A stretch of 64,000 nucleotides of DNA from Deltaproteobacteria bacterium (GCA_021801125.1 JAJYYI010000094.1:1-64000); one strand, 5' to 3'. Counted from the stretch's first letter, positions 1 through 12,211 are shown. Notes: generated from the letters alone by a model not told the origin. Made by a program: numbers and translations.

Positions 1-33
1 TCAAAGTACGGCGCGAAGAAGCCTAAGTGACGT

Positions 34-504
34 ATGGCGCGCAAAGGTCAAGCTAGGGTTAGGGAGATCGCCGGGGATCCGAAGTACCATGACCGGGCGG
101 TGGCGAAGTTCGTGAACATCATGATGGTTCAGGGCAAGAAGTCGCTGGCCGAGAGGATCTTTTATGGCGCTTTGGATTCCGTGGGGCGGCGTTATCAAGA
201 GGACGGGCTGACGTTGTTCAAGCGCGCGCTTGAGAACGTGCGGCCTGCGGTCGAGGTCAGATCGCGCCGCGTCGGCGGCGCCAACTATCAGGTGCCAGTT
301 GAGGTGCGCCCGCTCAGGCGCTCGTCGCTGGCGATGCGCTGGTTGGTGCAAGCAGCGCGTGCGCGCGGGGAAAAAACGTTTCAAGAGCGGCTCGCTAATG
401 AAATCGGCGAGGCGGCCGCCAATCGGGGGGGAGCGGTAAAGAAACGAGAAGACACTCATCGAATGGCGGAAGCTAACCGTGCTTTCGCGCATTACCGCTG
501 GTAA
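34..504 (+). CDS. rpsG: 30S ribosomal protein S7
   Basis: 156 aa ORF; S7 motifs ([41 protein letters not shown]); upstream of fusA. Confidence 0.98.
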   Translation: MARKGQARVREIAGDPKYHDRAVAKFVNIMMVQGKKSLAERIFYGALDSVGRRYQEDGLTLFKRALENVRPAVEVRSRRVGGANYQVPVEVRPLRRSSLAMRWLVQAARARGEKTFQERLANEIGEAAANRGGAVKKREDTHRMAEANRAFAHYRW

Positions 505-528
505 GTTTCGCCGAGTGTTGGAGAACTC

Positions 529-2622
529 ATGGCCCGCCAAACCCCCATAGAACGCGTGCGCAACATCGGTATCATGGCGCACATTGACGCCGGTAAGACC
601 ACTACGACCGAACGCATCCTGTATTACACGGGAATTACCTACAAGATTGGCGAGGTGCACGAAGGCACCGCTACGATGGACTGGATGGCGCAGGAGCAGG
701 AACGCGGCATCACGATCACCTCGGCCGCGACGACATGCTTTTGGCGTAATCACCGGATAAACATCATCGATACACCCGGCCATGTCGACTTCACCGTAGA
801 GGTGGAGCGCAGCCTGCGCGTGCTCGATGGCGCGGTGGCAGTTTTTTGCGCCGTTGGCGGCGTGGAGCCTCAGTCGGAGACGGTCTGGCGCCAGGCGGAC
901 AAGTACCGCGTGCCCCGCATCGCGTTTATCAACAAGATGGATCGCGTCGGTGCGGATTACCGCCGGGTGCTGGTCGAAATGGGAGAGCGACTGGGCGCTC
1001 AGCCGCTCTTGTTGCAGCTTCCACTCGGCGCCGAGGACCGTTTTCACGGGGTCGTCGATCTGATCGAGCAGCGAGCTTTGGTGTGGGATAAGGATGTGCT
1101 CGGCGCGGACTATCGCGTGGAGGCCATTCCGGAAGAGCTGCAGGAGCAAGCGCGCGCCGAGCGGGATAAGCTCCTGGAGACGCTCGCTGACCACGATGAG
1201 CGGCTGATGGACGCTTATCTGAACGGCAAAGAGATCGAGCCTGCCCAAATCCGCGAGGCGGTGCGCGCAGCGACGCTTAAGCTCGCGCTGGTACCGGTGG
1301 TGCTGGGCGCGGCGTTCCGCAACAAGGGCGTCCAGGCGCTGCTCGACGCCGTGGTGGACTACCTGCCCGCGCCTACCGACGTTCCGCCGGTGGTTGGCAA
1401 AAACGGTGATAAGCTTGAAGAGCGGTGGCCGCGCGACGACGCGCCGTTTGCGGCCTTGGCCTTCAAGGTAATGACCGATCCCTACATCGGGACGCTGACC
1501 TTTTTGCGCGTGTACTCGGGGCGGCTCGAGAGCGGCGACTCCGTGCTCAACGCGCGCCGCGGCAAACGTGAGCGTATCGGGCGCTTGGTCAAGATGCATG
1601 CGAACAAGCGCGAGGAAATCGCGGAGGTCTACGCCGGGGATATCTGCGCGGTTGGCCTGCGCGATACCGTTACCGGGGATACGCTTTGCGATCCGAGCCA
1701 TCCGATAGTACTCGAGGCGATCGAGTTCCCCGAACCGGTGATTCAGGTCGCGATTGAACCGAAGACCAAGGCCGATCAGGAACATTTGAGCGAGGCGCTC
1801 GGCAAGCTGGCCAAGGAAGACCCATCATTCAGGGTCGGCGTGGATCGGGATACCGGGCAGACACTGATCGCCGGGATGGGCGAGTTGCATCTCGAGATCA
1901 TCACCGAGCGGCTTTTGCGCGAGTTCAATGTCGACGCTAACGTCGGTAAACCGCAGGTCGCGTACCGCGAGACGATTCGGCGCGCCGCCCAGGCGGAGGG
2001 CAAGTTCGTGCGCCAGAGCGGCGGGCGCGGGCAGTTTGGCGTGGTCGACCTGCGTATCGAGCCACTTGGAAAGGGCGCCGGGTTCGAGTTTGTTGACGCC
2101 ACCAAAGGAGGCGTCGTCCCGCGCAATTTTATCCCCGCAGTCGAAGAGGGTGTCCGCGAGGCGGCCGAGAGCGGCGTCGTCGCCGGCTATCCGATCGTCG
2201 ACATCCGCGCGGTGCTGGTCGACGGCAAGTATCACGAGGTTGACTCCTCGGAAGTGGCTTTTAAGATTGCCGGTTCGATGGCCTTCAAGGAGGCTGCCGA
2301 AAAGGCCGCTGCAATCCTGCTAGAACCGGTGATGGACGTCGAGGTGGTGACGCCGCAGGAATTTATGGGCGACGTGATTGGAGATCTCAACGCACGTCGC
2401 GGCAAGATTATGAACCTCAAGAGCCGCGGCAACGCGCAGGTGGTCGAGGCGCGAGTGCCGCTGGCGAACATGTTTGGCTATGCCACGCGTCTGCGCTCGC
2501 TGAGCCAGGGGCGGGCGACCTACACGATGCAGTTTGCGGTTTATGAACCGGTCCCCCAGCAGGTGTTTGAGGAATTGACCGCGCAAGGGCGCGAAGCAGC
2601 CGAGTCCTCGCCGCGCTTTTGA
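529..2622 (+). CDS. fusA: Elongation factor G
   Basis: 697 aa; [47 protein letters not shown]. Confidence 0.99.
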   Translation: MARQTPIERVRNIGIMAHIDAGKTTTTERILYYTGITYKIGEVHEGTATMDWMAQEQERGITITSAATTCFWRNHRINIIDTPGHVDFTVEVERSLRVLDGAVAVFCAVGGVEPQSETVWRQADKYRVPRIAFINKMDRVGADYRRVLVEMGERLGAQPLLLQLPLGAEDRFHGVVDLIEQRALVWDKDVLGADYRVEAIPEELQEQARAERDKLLETLADHDERLMDAYLNGKEIEPAQIREAVRAATLKLALVPVVLGAAFRNKGVQALLDAVVDYLPAPTDVPPVVGKNGDKLEERWPRDDAPFAALAFKVMTDPYIGTLTFLRVYSGRLESGDSVLNARRGKRERIGRLVKMHANKREEIAEVYAGDICAVGLRDTVTGDTLCDPSHPIVLEAIEFPEPVIQVAIEPKTKADQEHLSEALGKLAKEDPSFRVGVDRDTGQTLIAGMGELHLEIITERLLREFNVDANVGKPQVAYRETIRRAAQAEGKFVRQSGGRGQFGVVDLRIEPLGKGAGFEFVDATKGGVVPRNFIPAVEEGVREAAESGVVAGYPIVDIRAVLVDGKYHEVDSSEVAFKIAGSMAFKEAAEKAAAILLEPVMDVEVVTPQEFMGDVIGDLNARRGKIMNLKSRGNAQVVEARVPLANMFGYATRLRSLSQGRATYTMQFAVYEPVPQQVFEELTAQGREAAESSPRF

Positions 2623-2679
2623 GGAGCTTTGACGACAGGAGCATTGGAAAAAGGGCCGGTAAGCGGAGGTTAGTTAAGA

Positions 2680-3879
2680 ATGGGCAAGGCTAAATTCGAA
2701 CGCACCAAGCCGCACCTCAACGTGGGCACGATCGGTCATATCGATCATGGGAAGACCACGCTGACGGCCGCGATCACTAGGGTTCTGGCTGCGCGTAAGC
2801 TCGCCAGCTTCACGCCGTTCGACCAGATCGATAAGGCGCCCGAAGAGCGCGAGCGAGGTATCACTATCGCCATCGCGCACGTGGAATACGAGACCGCCAA
2901 GCGTCATTACGCGCACGTGGACTGCCCGGGCCACGCGGACTACATCAAGAACATGATCACCGGGGCGGCGCAGATGGACGGTGCAATCCTCGTGGTCGGA
3001 GCGAACGACGGTCCGATGCCGCAGACGCGCGAACATATCCTGCTCGCGCGGCAGGTGGGCGTTCCGAGGATCGTGGTTTTCATGAACAAGGTCGACATGG
3101 TGGACGACCCTGAACTCCTGGACTTAGTGGAGTTGGAAGTCCGCGACCTTCTGACCAAGTATGAGTTTCCGGGCGATGAGACCCCGATAGTGCGTGGTAG
3201 TGCGCTCAAAGCGCTCGATTGCGGGTGTGGGAAAGAGGACTGCGCGAACTGCAAGCCGATCCTGGAACTGATGGACGCTGTGGACAGCTATATTCCGCTG
3301 CCGACGCGCGAGGTCGATAAGCCGTTCTTGATGCCGATAGAGGACGTGTTCACGATCTCTGGGCGCGGCACGGTGGTCACGGGCCGCGTCGAACGGGGCC
3401 GGGTCAGGGTCGGCGACGAGGTCGAGATTGTGGGCTTCCGCGAGACTCAGAAGACCGTCGTCACGGGCGTAGAAATGTTTCGCAAGATGCTCGATGAAGG
3501 GCAGGCTGGAGATAATATCGGAGTGCTGCTGCGCGGACTTAAGCGAGAAGAGGTCGAGCGCGGCCAGGTGCTGGCGCAACCGGGGACGATTACGCCGCAC
3601 ACCAACTTCGAGGCTTCGGCTTACGTCCTTACCAAGGAAGAGGGTGGCAGGCATACTCCGTTCTTCACGGGTTATCGCCCGCAGTTTTATTTCCGCACCA
3701 CCGATGTTACCGGCGTGTTGAATCTGCCGGAAGGCGTGGAAATGGTGATGCCCGGCGACAACATAAAGCTGGTTGGTGAGCTTATTACACCGGTTGCTAT
3801 GGATGAGGGGCTGCGCTTCGCGATCCGCGAGGGCGGTCGCACCGTGGGCGCGGGCGTCGTCTCGAAGATCCTGAAGTAG
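2680..3879 (+). CDS. tuf: Elongation factor Tu
   Basis: 399 aa; [44 protein letters not shown]; Cys-rich insert near the end of the G domain. Confidence 0.99.
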   Translation: MGKAKFERTKPHLNVGTIGHIDHGKTTLTAAITRVLAARKLASFTPFDQIDKAPEERERGITIAIAHVEYETAKRHYAHVDCPGHADYIKNMITGAAQMDGAILVVGANDGPMPQTREHILLARQVGVPRIVVFMNKVDMVDDPELLDLVELEVRDLLTKYEFPGDETPIVRGSALKALDCGCGKEDCANCKPILELMDAVDSYIPLPTREVDKPFLMPIEDVFTISGRGTVVTGRVERGRVRVGDEVEIVGFRETQKTVVTGVEMFRKMLDEGQAGDNIGVLLRGLKREEVERGQVLAQPGTITPHTNFEASAYVLTKEEGGRHTPFFTGYRPQFYFRTTDVTGVLNLPEGVEMVMPGDNIKLVGELITPVAMDEGLRFAIREGGRTVGAGVVSKILK

Positions 3880-3922
3880 CGCGGCGCGCGCGGGGTTTGG
3901 CCAGCGGCGAGCGGACAGCATT

Positions 3923-4237
3923 GTGGCGATGAACGAGAAAATCAGGATTAGGCTTAAAGCTTACGATTACCGGCTGCTGGACCGCTCGGTGCGTGAGATC
4001 GTGGATACTATCAAGCGCACGGGGGGGCGGGTCGCCGGACCGATTCCGCTCCCGACTAGAATCGAGCGGTTCACGGTTAATCGCTCGCCGCACGTGGATA
4101 AAAAGTCGCGCGAACAGTTTGAGATCAGAACCCATAAACGCTTGCTCGACGTCCTTGAACCGACGCAGCAAACGATCGACGCGCTAGGCAAGCTGGATCT
4201 GGCTGCCGGGGTCGACGTCGAAATCAAGCTTGAGTGA
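3923..4237 (+). CDS. rpsJ: 30S ribosomal protein S10
   Basis: 104 aa; [29 protein letters not shown]. Confidence 0.98.
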   Translation: MAMNEKIRIRLKAYDYRLLDRSVREIVDTIKRTGGRVAGPIPLPTRIERFTVNRSPHVDKKSREQFEIRTHKRLLDVLEPTQQTIDALGKLDLAAGVDVEIKLE

Positions 4238-4911
4238 GTGGCGTGCTAAACGGGCTAATCGGAAAGAAAGTCGGGATGACCGAGGTGGTCGACGCCAAGG
4301 GGCGTCGCTTCGCCGCCACTGTGGTTGAGGTCGGCCCATGTATGGTCTCCCAGCTCAAAACGGAGGCTACGGACGGCTACGACGCGGTGCAGGTCACCTT
4401 CGGGCGTCGGCGGCTTAGCCGGGTGAGCAAGCCTTTGCGCGGCCATTTCGCCAAGGCGAACGTCGCGCCAGGCGTCGTCACGCGGGAATTCGAGCGAGCA
4501 GGCGAGGGCGAGTTGAAGGTCGGTCAGGCTGTGAACGTGGGCGAGGTTTTTAAGGTTGGCGATGTGGTTGACGTTGAAGGTGTCTCCAAGGGAAAGGGCT
4601 ACGCCGGCGTGATCAAGCGGCACGGCTTCGCCGGCTTTCCGGCCTCTCGCGGGACGCATGAATACTTTCGCCACGGTGGCTCAATCGGCAACCGCTCCTT
4701 TCCTGGCCGAGTGTTTAAGGGCCTGCGGATGGCGGGTCAGATGGGTAATCGGAAGGTGACGATCGGCAACCTGCGCGTCTGTCAGGTAATGCCGGAAGAC
4801 AACGCGGTGGTGATTTTGGGCGCTGCGCCCGGGGCGGATGGTTCGCTGTTAATAGTCAAGCACGCAGCGAAGCAGCGTAAGTCGACCGAGCAGAGCGCCA
4901 AGCAGGGCTAA
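4234..4911 (+). CDS. rplC: 50S ribosomal protein L3
   Basis: 225 aa; [39 protein letters not shown]. Confidence 0.98.
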   Translation: MSGVLNGLIGKKVGMTEVVDAKGRRFAATVVEVGPCMVSQLKTEATDGYDAVQVTFGRRRLSRVSKPLRGHFAKANVAPGVVTREFERAGEGELKVGQAVNVGEVFKVGDVVDVEGVSKGKGYAGVIKRHGFAGFPASRGTHEYFRHGGSIGNRSFPGRVFKGLRMAGQMGNRKVTIGNLRVCQVMPEDNAVVILGAAPGADGSLLIVKHAAKQRKSTEQSAKQG

Positions 4912-4912
4912 G

Positions 4913-5569
4913 ATGGGTGAAGAGGGGCCCCAGACGGAAACGGTGAAGTTGCCGCTGTATAGCGCCGAGCAAAGCCAGATCGGCGAGTTCGAGGCCTTGA
5001 GCAGGGTCTTCGGCCACGAAGGCAGCGCCGCGACGATGCATGAGGTTGTGCTCATGCAGCTCGCCAATCGGCGGGCGGGGACGGTCGCGACCAAAACTCG
5101 CGGCCTAGTCTCGGGCGGTGGAATCAAGCCGTGGAGGCAGAAGGGCACCGGACGCGCCCGCGCCGGCTCGACGCGCTCGCCGTTGTGGCGTCACGGCGGG
5201 ACCGTCTTTGGTCCCCAACCGCGGGACTATTCGTACAAGCTGCCGCGCAAACAGCGGGCTAAGGCGCTGTGCTTGGCGCTGTCGGAACGCGCGCGCGAGG
5301 GCAAGCTGCTGGTTATCGAACGGCTGGAGATCGAACGGCCGAAGACCAAGCTGGCCAAGGCGCTGCTCGATAAGTTGGGGCTACAGCACGCGCTGGTCGT
5401 GGTTGGAGACGGCGAAGAGGAATTTATTCGAGCCGCGCGCAACTTGGCGCGGTACAAGGTTTTGCGAGTCGTCGGACTCAACGTGTACGACGTGCTGAAT
5501 TTCGCGGAGGTATTGCTGACCGTCAAAGCCGCGCAGGCGATCCAGGCGCGTTTCCAGGAGGCCGTTTGA
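4913..5569 (+). CDS. rplD: 50S ribosomal protein L4
   Basis: KPWRQKGTGRARAGSTRSPLWRHGGTVFGPQPRDYSYKLPRK. Confidence 0.98.
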   Translation: MGEEGPQTETVKLPLYSAEQSQIGEFEALSRVFGHEGSAATMHEVVLMQLANRRAGTVATKTRGLVSGGGIKPWRQKGTGRARAGSTRSPLWRHGGTVFGPQPRDYSYKLPRKQRAKALCLALSERAREGKLLVIERLEIERPKTKLAKALLDKLGLQHALVVVGDGEEEFIRAARNLARYKVLRVVGLNVYDVLNFAEVLLTVKAAQAIQARFQEAV

Positions 5570-5856
5570 TGCGCGCGTACGAGGTGCTTATCGCGCCGCT
5601 GGTGACCGAGAAAGGCACGGCTCTTGGCGAGCGGGCGAACCAAGTCGTGTTCAAGGTTCGTCGCCAGGCTACCAAAAATGCGATCCGCCAGGCGGTTGAA
5701 GAGCTGTTCAAGGTCAATGTTACGGCCGTGAGAACGTGCAACTTCCTTGGCAAGGAACGCCGGGTTGGCCGCTCTTCCGGCCGGCGCCCGGATTGGAAGA
5801 AAGCGTACGTGACGCTGAAAGAGGGCGAGCGGATTGAATTCTTTGAGGGTGTTTAG
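5566..5856 (+). CDS. rplW: 50S ribosomal protein L23
   Basis: 96 aa L23-like ORF between rplD and rplB ([22 protein letters not shown]). Confidence 0.97.
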   Translation: MMRAYEVLIAPLVTEKGTALGERANQVVFKVRRQATKNAIRQAVEELFKVNVTAVRTCNFLGKERRVGRSSGRRPDWKKAYVTLKEGERIEFFEGV

Positions 5857-5876
5857 AGAGTAAAAGGCGCTTAGGG

Positions 5877-6707
5877 ATGGCGATAATTCAGATCAATCCG
5901 CGCACGCCGGGCCAGCGGTTTCTGCAGGTGGCGGACTTTTCGGAGTTGACCAAGAAGCCGCCGGAAAAAAGCCTGCTCGCTCCGCTCAAGCGCTCGGGTG
6001 GCCGCAATAATTTGGGCCGAATCACCTGCCGCTATCGCGGCGGGGGTCATCGGCGCAGGCTGCGGATAATCGATTTCAAGCGGGATAAGGACGGCGTACC
6101 GGCTACCACGGCGGCGATTGAGTACGATCCGAACCGTTCCGCGAACATCGCGCTTTTGCATTATCGCGACGGCGATAAGCGCTATATCCTGGCGCCGGTT
6201 GGGCTAAAAGTTGGAGACCAGGTTGAGTCGGGACCCCAGGCGGATATCAAGCCCGGCAACGCACTTCCGCTGGTGAATATACCGGTTGGCTCCTTCGTTC
6301 ACGCGGTCGAGATGAAACCGGGCAAGGGTGCGCAGCTCGCGCGCGGCGCGGGCGCGCAGGTGCAGTTGATGGCGAAGGAGGGCCGTTACGCCCTGCTCAA
6401 ACTGCCCTCGGGCGAACAGCGGATGGTGTTGGCTCAATGCCGGGCGACGATCGGTCAGGTGGGAAACCTGGACCACGAGAACATCTCGCATGGGAAAGCC
6501 GGTCGTACCCGTTATTTGGGGCGGCGGCCTCATGTTCGAGGAATTGCGATGAATCCGGTTGACCATCCGCACGGTGGCGGCGAGGGACGTTCAAAAGGTA
6601 ATCATCCGCAGTCGCCATGGGGTATGCCGACCAAGGGTTATAAGACGCGCGGTCGCAAGCTGTCCGATCAGTATATTGTGACCAAACGGCCGCGTGGTAA
6701 GCGCTGA
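5877..6707 (+). CDS. rplB: 50S ribosomal protein L2
   Basis: 276 aa; [53 protein letters not shown]. Confidence 0.99.
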   Translation: MAIIQINPRTPGQRFLQVADFSELTKKPPEKSLLAPLKRSGGRNNLGRITCRYRGGGHRRRLRIIDFKRDKDGVPATTAAIEYDPNRSANIALLHYRDGDKRYILAPVGLKVGDQVESGPQADIKPGNALPLVNIPVGSFVHAVEMKPGKGAQLARGAGAQVQLMAKEGRYALLKLPSGEQRMVLAQCRATIGQVGNLDHENISHGKAGRTRYLGRRPHVRGIAMNPVDHPHGGGEGRSKGNHPQSPWGMPTKGYKTRGRKLSDQYIVTKRPRGKR

Positions 6708-6719
6708 CGGCTTGGGTTT

Positions 6720-7028
6720 ATGGCACGTTCACTGAAAAAAGGCCCGTTTATCGACGACCATCTAAGGCGGAAGGTCGAGGCGAGTCTAGCCGCTGGAGAG
6801 AAGCGCGCGATCAAGACCTGGTCGCGACGCTCGACAATTATTCCCGAGATGGTCGGCCTGACCTTCATGGTGCATAACGGACACAAGTTTGTTCCGGTTT
6901 ACTGCACGGAGAACATGGTGGGGCACAAGCTTGGCGAGTTTTCGCCGACGCGTACCTTTCACGGCCATGCGGGCGACCGCAAGGGCCAGGTGAAGGGGGC
7001 TGAGGGAGGCGCGCCCAAGGCGCCGTAG
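6720..7028 (+). CDS. rpsS: 30S ribosomal protein S19
   Basis: [39 protein letters not shown]. Confidence 0.98.
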   Translation: MARSLKKGPFIDDHLRRKVEASLAAGEKRAIKTWSRRSTIIPEMVGLTFMVHNGHKFVPVYCTENMVGHKLGEFSPTRTFHGHAGDRKGQVKGAEGGAPKAP

Positions 7029-7033
7029 CGGAG

Positions 7034-7372
7034 ATGGAAGCGGTTTCTCGCACGCGTTACGCCCGCATCTCGCCGCGCAAGCTGCGCCTTGTGTGCGACC
7101 TCATCCGCGGCAAGCGAGTCGGTGAGGCGCTGGCGGTGCTCCAATTTACGCCGCAGCGAGGCGGGAAGCTGGTGGCCAAAGCGCTGCTGGCCGCAGTGGC
7201 CAATGCACGCGACCAACAGAACGTCGACGAAGATCGCTTGTTCGTCAAGCGGGTGAGCGCCGACTCGGGTCCCACGTGGAAGCGCTCGCTGCCGAGGGCG
7301 CACATGCGGGTGACGCCGATTCACAAGCCGACGAGCCATCTGACCGTCGTGGTTGACGAGGTTTCGGAGTAA
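7034..7372 (+). CDS. rplV: 50S ribosomal protein L22
   Basis: 112 aa; [26 protein letters not shown]. Confidence 0.97.
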   Translation: MEAVSRTRYARISPRKLRLVCDLIRGKRVGEALAVLQFTPQRGGKLVAKALLAAVANARDQQNVDEDRLFVKRVSADSGPTWKRSLPRAHMRVTPIHKPTSHLTVVVDEVSE

Positions 7373-7379
7373 AAAAGAG

Positions 7380-8048
7380 GTGGGACAAAAGACACATCCG
7401 CGCGGGCTTCGCCTCGGCATTATCGAGAATTGGGATTCTCGGTGGTTCGCCCGCCGCGAGTACGCCGACCTTTTGCACGAAGATCTGAAGCTTAAAGAGT
7501 TTATCAAGAAGCGACTCTACCATGCCGGCGTCTCGCGCACGGAGATCGCGCGGCTGGCGGCGAAGGCGAAGATCAGCATCCACACCGCTCGGCCCGGGAT
7601 CGTTATCGGCAAAAAGGGCGCGGAGATAGAAAAGCTCAAGGGCGAAGTGCAAAAAATGATGGCCGGACGCGAGCCGTACATCAATATCGTCGAGGTGCGC
7701 CGGCCCGATCTCGACCCGCAGCTTGCGGCCGAGAATATCGCCTTACAACTGGAGCGCAGAGTGGCTTTCCGCCGCGCCATGAAAGAGGCGGTTGCGCGCG
7801 CGATTCGCATGGGCGCGCAAGGCATCAAGGTCCAAGTGGCCGGACGCCTGGGTGGGGCGGAAATTGCGCGCACGGAATGGTATCGCGAAGGGCGCGTGCC
7901 CTCGCAGACGCTGCGAGCCGATGTTGCCTACGGATTTGCTCAGGCGCGCACGACCTACGGCGTAATCGGCGTCAAGGTCTGGATCTTCCGCGGCGAGGTT
8001 GTCACGCGCCAGGAAGAAGAAAGTAAACGTGCTGGCACCGGCCTTTAG
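7380..8048 (+). CDS. rpsC: 30S ribosomal protein S3
   Basis: GTG start inferred at 7380 ([24 protein letters not shown]); KH-domain [14 protein letters not shown]. Confidence 0.97.
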   Translation: MGQKTHPRGLRLGIIENWDSRWFARREYADLLHEDLKLKEFIKKRLYHAGVSRTEIARLAAKAKISIHTARPGIVIGKKGAEIEKLKGEVQKMMAGREPYINIVEVRRPDLDPQLAAENIALQLERRVAFRRAMKEAVARAIRMGAQGIKVQVAGRLGGAEIARTEWYREGRVPSQTLRADVAYGFAQARTTYGVIGVKVWIFRGEVVTRQEEESKRAGTGL

Positions 8049-8176
8049 CCGGCGCTGAGGGCATGGTAAACGGGCGCTTCGGCTGGCGCGCGAGCGCTTG
8101 GTTCGACAAGGGCGCCAGAGGGGCTCTCCCAATTGATGGGCAGGGTCTGCCGAACTGACGAAAGTGTCGTAGAGCA

Positions 8177-8602
8177 ATGTTAGCCCCGAAAAAAGTTAAG
8201 TACAGGAAGATGCAGAAGGGCCGGATGCGCGGGGTGGAATCGCGCGCGGTCCAGCTCGACTTCGGAGAGTTCGGTCTTAAGGCGCTCGAGGCCGCTTGGC
8301 TGAATGCCAAGACGATAGAGGCCGCCCGTATCGCGATGACGCGTCATATCAAGCGAGGCGGACGCGTCTGGATTCGCATTTTCCCGGACAAGCCGTACAC
8401 CAAGAAACCGGCCGAGACCCGAATGGGAAAAGGCAAGGGCGGTGTCGAAGGATGGGTGGCGGTAGTGCGGCCGGGGCGAATTCTGTTCGAAATCGAGGGA
8501 ATCGAGGCAGCGGTGGCGCGCGAAGCATTGCGGCTTGCCGCGCATAAGCTGCCGATACGAACGACGGTGGTGACGCGAGGAGAAGAGGCGCTTGCAGGCT
8601 GA
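8177..8602 (+). CDS. rplP: 50S ribosomal protein L16
   Basis: 141 aa; [34 protein letters not shown]. Confidence 0.98.
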   Translation: MLAPKKVKYRKMQKGRMRGVESRAVQLDFGEFGLKALEAAWLNAKTIEAARIAMTRHIKRGGRVWIRIFPDKPYTKKPAETRMGKGKGGVEGWVAVVRPGRILFEIEGIEAAVAREALRLAAHKLPIRTTVVTRGEEALAG

Positions 8603-8786
8603 AGAACTGAGAAAGCTCGAAGTCGAGGAGCTGCGGATCAAGGAGCTTGAGCTGCGCGACGAGCTTTTCCGCCTGCGCCTCAAGCTTGCGACCAATCAGC
8701 TTAACAACCCGACGCGCTTTCGCCAGGCGCGCGTGGATTTGGCGCGGGTTCTGACCGTGATGCGCGAGAAAAGAGCGCCGCGCTAA
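8592..8786 (+). CDS. rpmC: 50S ribosomal protein L29
   Basis: 64 aa, TTG start; L29-like helices, between rplP and rpsQ. Confidence 0.93.
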   Translation: MQAEELRKLEVEELRIKELELRDELFRLRLKLATNQLNNPTRFRQARVDLARVLTVMREKRAPR

Positions 8787-8814
8787 GAGGCAGGGGCGGT
8801 AAGCCAACAAAGCT

Positions 8815-9069
8815 ATGCGGGCACGAGTGAAGCGTCGCGAGGGGATTGTGGTCTCGGCCAAGATGCGCAAGACCGTCGTGGTGATCGTTGAGCGATTAGT
8901 TCAGCATCCGAAATACGGCAAGCGCGTCCATCTCCGCGCGCGTTTTAAGGCGCACGACGAGCAGTCGCAATGCCGTGAGGGAGACCGGGTCTTGATCATC
9001 GAGTCCAGGCCGCTGTCAAAAGACAAACGGTGGCGGGTCAGTAAGATTTTGGCGCGGGCGGCCGGTTGA
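8815..9069 (+). CDS. rpsQ: 30S ribosomal protein S17
   Basis: 84 aa; [31 protein letters not shown]. Confidence 0.96.
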   Translation: MRARVKRREGIVVSAKMRKTVVVIVERLVQHPKYGKRVHLRARFKAHDEQSQCREGDRVLIIESRPLSKDKRWRVSKILARAAG

Positions 9070-9085
9070 GCGGGGCGAGTGAGCG

Positions 9086-9454
9086 ATGATCCAGGCTCAA
9101 ACAATACTCAGCGTCGCCGACAACTCAGGCGCTAGGCGCGTGATGTGTATCAAGGTGCTGGGCGGCAGCCGGCGCAGGTACGCGAGCATCGGCGATGTCA
9201 TCGTTGTGTCGGTCAAAGAGGCGATACCGAACACCAAGGTCAAAAAGGGCGAGGTGGCAAAGGCGGTCGTCGTGCGCACGACTAAGCCGGTCGGACGTCC
9301 GGACGGCAGCTATATAAGGTTCGACGATAACTCGGCAGTGCTGCTCGATAACCAGCTCGAACCGATCGGCACGCGCATCTTCGGCCCCGTGGCCCGCGAG
9401 TTGCGCGCGCGACGGTTCATCAAGATTGTCTCGCTTGCTCCAGAGGTCCTCTGA
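9086..9454 (+). CDS. rplN: 50S ribosomal protein L14
   Basis: 122 aa; [33 protein letters not shown]. Confidence 0.98.
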   Translation: MIQAQTILSVADNSGARRVMCIKVLGGSRRRYASIGDVIVVSVKEAIPNTKVKKGEVAKAVVVRTTKPVGRPDGSYIRFDDNSAVLLDNQLEPIGTRIFGPVARELRARRFIKIVSLAPEVL

Positions 9455-9786
9455 TGGCGGCCCCAAAGTGCAAGATCAAAAAGAACGACTTGGTCATGGT
9501 CGTGACTGGGCGGGACCGAGGCAAGACCGGAAAGGTCACCAAGGTGCTGGCGAAGGAGCGGCTGGTTATCGTCGAGCGCATTAACCTGGTCAAGCGGCAT
9601 CTCAAGCCGCGTGGAACCACGCAGGCCGGCGGGATCGTCGAAAAAGAACTGCCGCTTAGCGTGAGCAAGGTGATGGCGTTTTGTGAGCGATGCAACGCGC
9701 CGGTGCGTGTGGGTTATAAGACGGGCGCTGATAAGAGCAGGACGAGGGTGTGCCGGCGCTGTGGAGAGGCGTTGGCAAGCAGCTAA
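9454..9786 (+). CDS. rplX: 50S ribosomal protein L24 (with two CxxC pairs)
   Basis: KOW motif [21 protein letters not shown]...CRRC. Confidence 0.96.
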   Translation: MAAPKCKIKKNDLVMVVTGRDRGKTGKVTKVLAKERLVIVERINLVKRHLKPRGTTQAGGIVEKELPLSVSKVMAFCERCNAPVRVGYKTGADKSRTRVCRRCGEALASS

Positions 9787-10502
9787 TGGCGACGGGCAAA
9801 GAAAACCAGCGTGACAAAAGCGGTGCGGCCGGCAAGAAGAAGCCGGCCCAGGCGGGTGCCAATGGCGGCGGCAAAGCTGCGGCTGAGCAGCAAGCCGCGC
9901 CCCGGGCCGAGAGCGCTGTGGAGGAGAAGGTGCCGGCGCGGCTTTGGCTGCGATACCAGAGCGAAATCGTGCCCGCCTTGATGCTCGAGCTTAAGCTGAA
10001 AAATCGCTTGGCGGTTCCCAGGCTGGAGAAGATAGTTATCAATATGGGCCTGGGCGAGGCGCGCGAAAACATCAAGCTGCTTGACACAGCGGTCGAGGAA
10101 TTGGCGCAGATCACCGGGCAACGTCCTGTGGTCACGCGTGCGCGCAAGGCAATTTCGAACTTCAAGATACGCAAGGGCATGCCGATCGGCGCGATGGTTA
10201 CGTTGAGAGGCAGCCGGATGTACGAATTTTTTGACCGGCTCGTCACCGTTGCTCTGCCGCGCGTGCGCGACTTCCGCGGTACGAACGAGAAAGCGTTTGA
10301 TGGGCGCGGAGATTACTCGCTGGGCATCCGGGAACATACGATCTTCCCGGAGCTGGATATCGAGAAAGTCGAGCGGGTCAAGGGTTTGACGATTTCCTTC
10401 GTGAGCAACGCGCGCAGCGACTATGAGGGTTTTTGCCTGCTAAAATTGTTGGGCATGCCATTTCGCGGGACGGGGCCGGAGCGGGAAAACAACGCTGCGT
10501 GA
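9786..10502 (+). CDS. rplE: 50S ribosomal protein L5 with K/A-rich N-terminal extension
   Basis: ATG overlaps the rplX stop (TAATG); L5 core [52 protein letters not shown]. Confidence 0.96.
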   Translation: MATGKENQRDKSGAAGKKKPAQAGANGGGKAAAEQQAAPRAESAVEEKVPARLWLRYQSEIVPALMLELKLKNRLAVPRLEKIVINMGLGEARENIKLLDTAVEELAQITGQRPVVTRARKAISNFKIRKGMPIGAMVTLRGSRMYEFFDRLVTVALPRVRDFRGTNEKAFDGRGDYSLGIREHTIFPELDIEKVERVKGLTISFVSNARSDYEGFCLLKLLGMPFRGTGPERENNAA

Positions 10503-10577
10503 GTCAGGGTTGGAACGAGGTGGCCGGCGAGGGGATGATGCGGATAGACGTAGAGCGCATAGCGAGACAGAGAACAG

Positions 10578-10763
10578 ATGGCTAGAACGTGCTTGATAGT
10601 TAAAGCGCAAAGGAAGCCCAAGTTTGACGTGCGGCAGCATAACCGATGCCCCCTGTGCGGTCGTCCTCGCGGGTTTTATCGACGCTTTCGACTGTGCCGT
10701 ATATGCCTTCGCAATCTAGCGCTGAAGGGCGCGCTGCCTGGCGTAGTGAAGGCGAGCTGGTGA
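10578..10763 (+). CDS. rpsN: 30S ribosomal protein S14 type Z (zinc form)
   Basis: 61 aa; [25 protein letters not shown]. Confidence 0.98.
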   Translation: MARTCLIVKAQRKPKFDVRQHNRCPLCGRPRGFYRRFRLCRICLRNLALKGALPGVVKASW

Positions 10764-10772
10764 GGGTATCTG

Positions 10773-11168
10773 ATGCGTACCGATCCGATCGCCGATTTTC
10801 TGACGAAGATACGAAACGCGATCCACGCTCGCCATACGAAGGTGGAAGATGATTACTCGCGGCTGCGTGAGGCGGTCGCGCGCTTGATGATGGAAGAGGG
10901 CTTTCTTGAACGCGTAGAGGTTCAAGGGCAGGGAGTGCACAAGAAGCTCTTGGTAGGTATCCGCTACACGGCCGAGCATCAGCCGGTTATTAAAGGAATC
11001 AAGAAGGTGAGCCGGCCCAGCGGGCGAGTTTATGTTGGCGCTAAAGGGATGCCTAAGGTACAGAGCGGCCTCGGAATCAACATCCTGACCACGCCGCTCG
11101 GCGTGATGACGGACAGGCAGGCGCGCAAGCGCAACGTTGGCGGCGAGCTTTTATTGGCGATCTGGTAA
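10773..11168 (+). CDS. rpsH: 30S ribosomal protein S8
   Basis: 131 aa; [39 protein letters not shown]. Confidence 0.98.
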   Translation: MRTDPIADFLTKIRNAIHARHTKVEDDYSRLREAVARLMMEEGFLERVEVQGQGVHKKLLVGIRYTAEHQPVIKGIKKVSRPSGRVYVGAKGMPKVQSGLGINILTTPLGVMTDRQARKRNVGGELLLAIW

Positions 11169-11183
11169 GGCAAAATCGGCACG

Positions 11184-11732
11184 ATGTCGCGAATTGGGAA
11201 ATTGCCCGTGCTCCTTGATAAGAACGTCAAGGCGCAAATTGGTGGAAGGAAGATCTCCGTCAGTGGGCCTAAGGGTCAACTGGAGATGAGATTGCCCGAA
11301 AGCCTTGAGGTTCAAGTCGAGGACTCCAAGCTGTTGGTCAAGCGTCCCGGAGACTCGAGAGAGGAACGCGCGTTGCACGGACTGACGCGCAAGCTGCTGG
11401 CCAACATGGTGGAAGGAGTCAGCAAGGGCTTTACGCGCGTGCTCGAAATAAACGGGGTTGGGTACCGTGCCGAGGTGAAGGGCAACACAATTACTCTCAC
11501 CCTCGGCTACTCCCATCCGATTGTTTATCAACTGCCGCCCGGCGTAACGGCGAAAGTGGAACGTCAGGTTCTCCTCACGCTTGAAAGCACCGATCGCCAA
11601 CTCCTTGGTTCGGTCGCGGCGGAGATTCGCGCCTTGCGACCGCCCGAGCCATACAAGGGCAAGGGTGTTAAGTACGCGGACGAAGTGATCCGGCGCAAAG
11701 CGGGTAAAGCCGCTGGAGCGGCAGGTAGCTGA
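11184..11732 (+). CDS. rplF: 50S ribosomal protein L6
   Basis: 182 aa; MSRIGKLPV, PEPYKGKGVKYADEVIRRKAGK. Confidence 0.98.
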   Translation: MSRIGKLPVLLDKNVKAQIGGRKISVSGPKGQLEMRLPESLEVQVEDSKLLVKRPGDSREERALHGLTRKLLANMVEGVSKGFTRVLEINGVGYRAEVKGNTITLTLGYSHPIVYQLPPGVTAKVERQVLLTLESTDRQLLGSVAAEIRALRPPEPYKGKGVKYADEVIRRKAGKAAGAAGS

Positions 11733-11845
11733 CGAGATGACCTGGTTAGGTGAGCGGTGCGTGACCGTGTTTGGTGGGGTCCGGATTGGAGCTTTTGAGC
11801 CTCTTATACGGTCTTCGAACGGAGAATCAAGCGGGAAGGGCGCTC

Positions 11846-12211
11846 ATGGTCTCGGAACGATTTGAAAGGCGCGCGGCGCGCCGACAGCGCGTGCGGCGTA
11901 AGGTTCAGGGCAGCGACAAATGCCCGCGCCTGTCCGTGTTTCGCTCGCTCAAGCATATCTATGTCCAGGTGATTTCAGACCAATCTGGACGCACATTGAC
12001 CGCAGTCTCCACGCAGGATGCTACGGTGAAGGGTGCGTTGGCAAGAAGTACGAGCAGCCTTGACGCGGCGAAAATGGTAGGCAAGACGATCGCCGAGCGA
12101 TGCAAGGAAAAGGGCATCGAGGCCGTGGTCTTCGACCGAAACGGCTTTTTGTACCATGGCAGAGTGAAGGCATTGGCGGACGCCGCACGCGAAGCCGGGC
12201 TTAGGTTTTGA
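11846..12211 (+). CDS. rplR: 50S ribosomal protein L18
   Basis: ORF open from 11771; core start [20 protein letters not shown] at 11846. Confidence 0.95.
   Translation: MVSERFERRAARRQRVRRKVQGSDKCPRLSVFRSLKHIYVQVISDQSGRTLTAVSTQDATVKGALARSTSSLDAAKMVGKTIAERCKEKGIEAVVFDRNGFLYHGRVKALADAAREAGLRF

Noticed and set aside
1-1785. 594-aa minus-strand ORF opposite rpsG/fusA
   Set aside because: Antisense shadow of fusA in high-GC DNA; Arg/His/Leu-rich composition with no recognisable domains.
3124-3921. 265-aa minus-strand ORF opposite tuf
   Set aside because: Shadow ORF of tuf; composition artefact.
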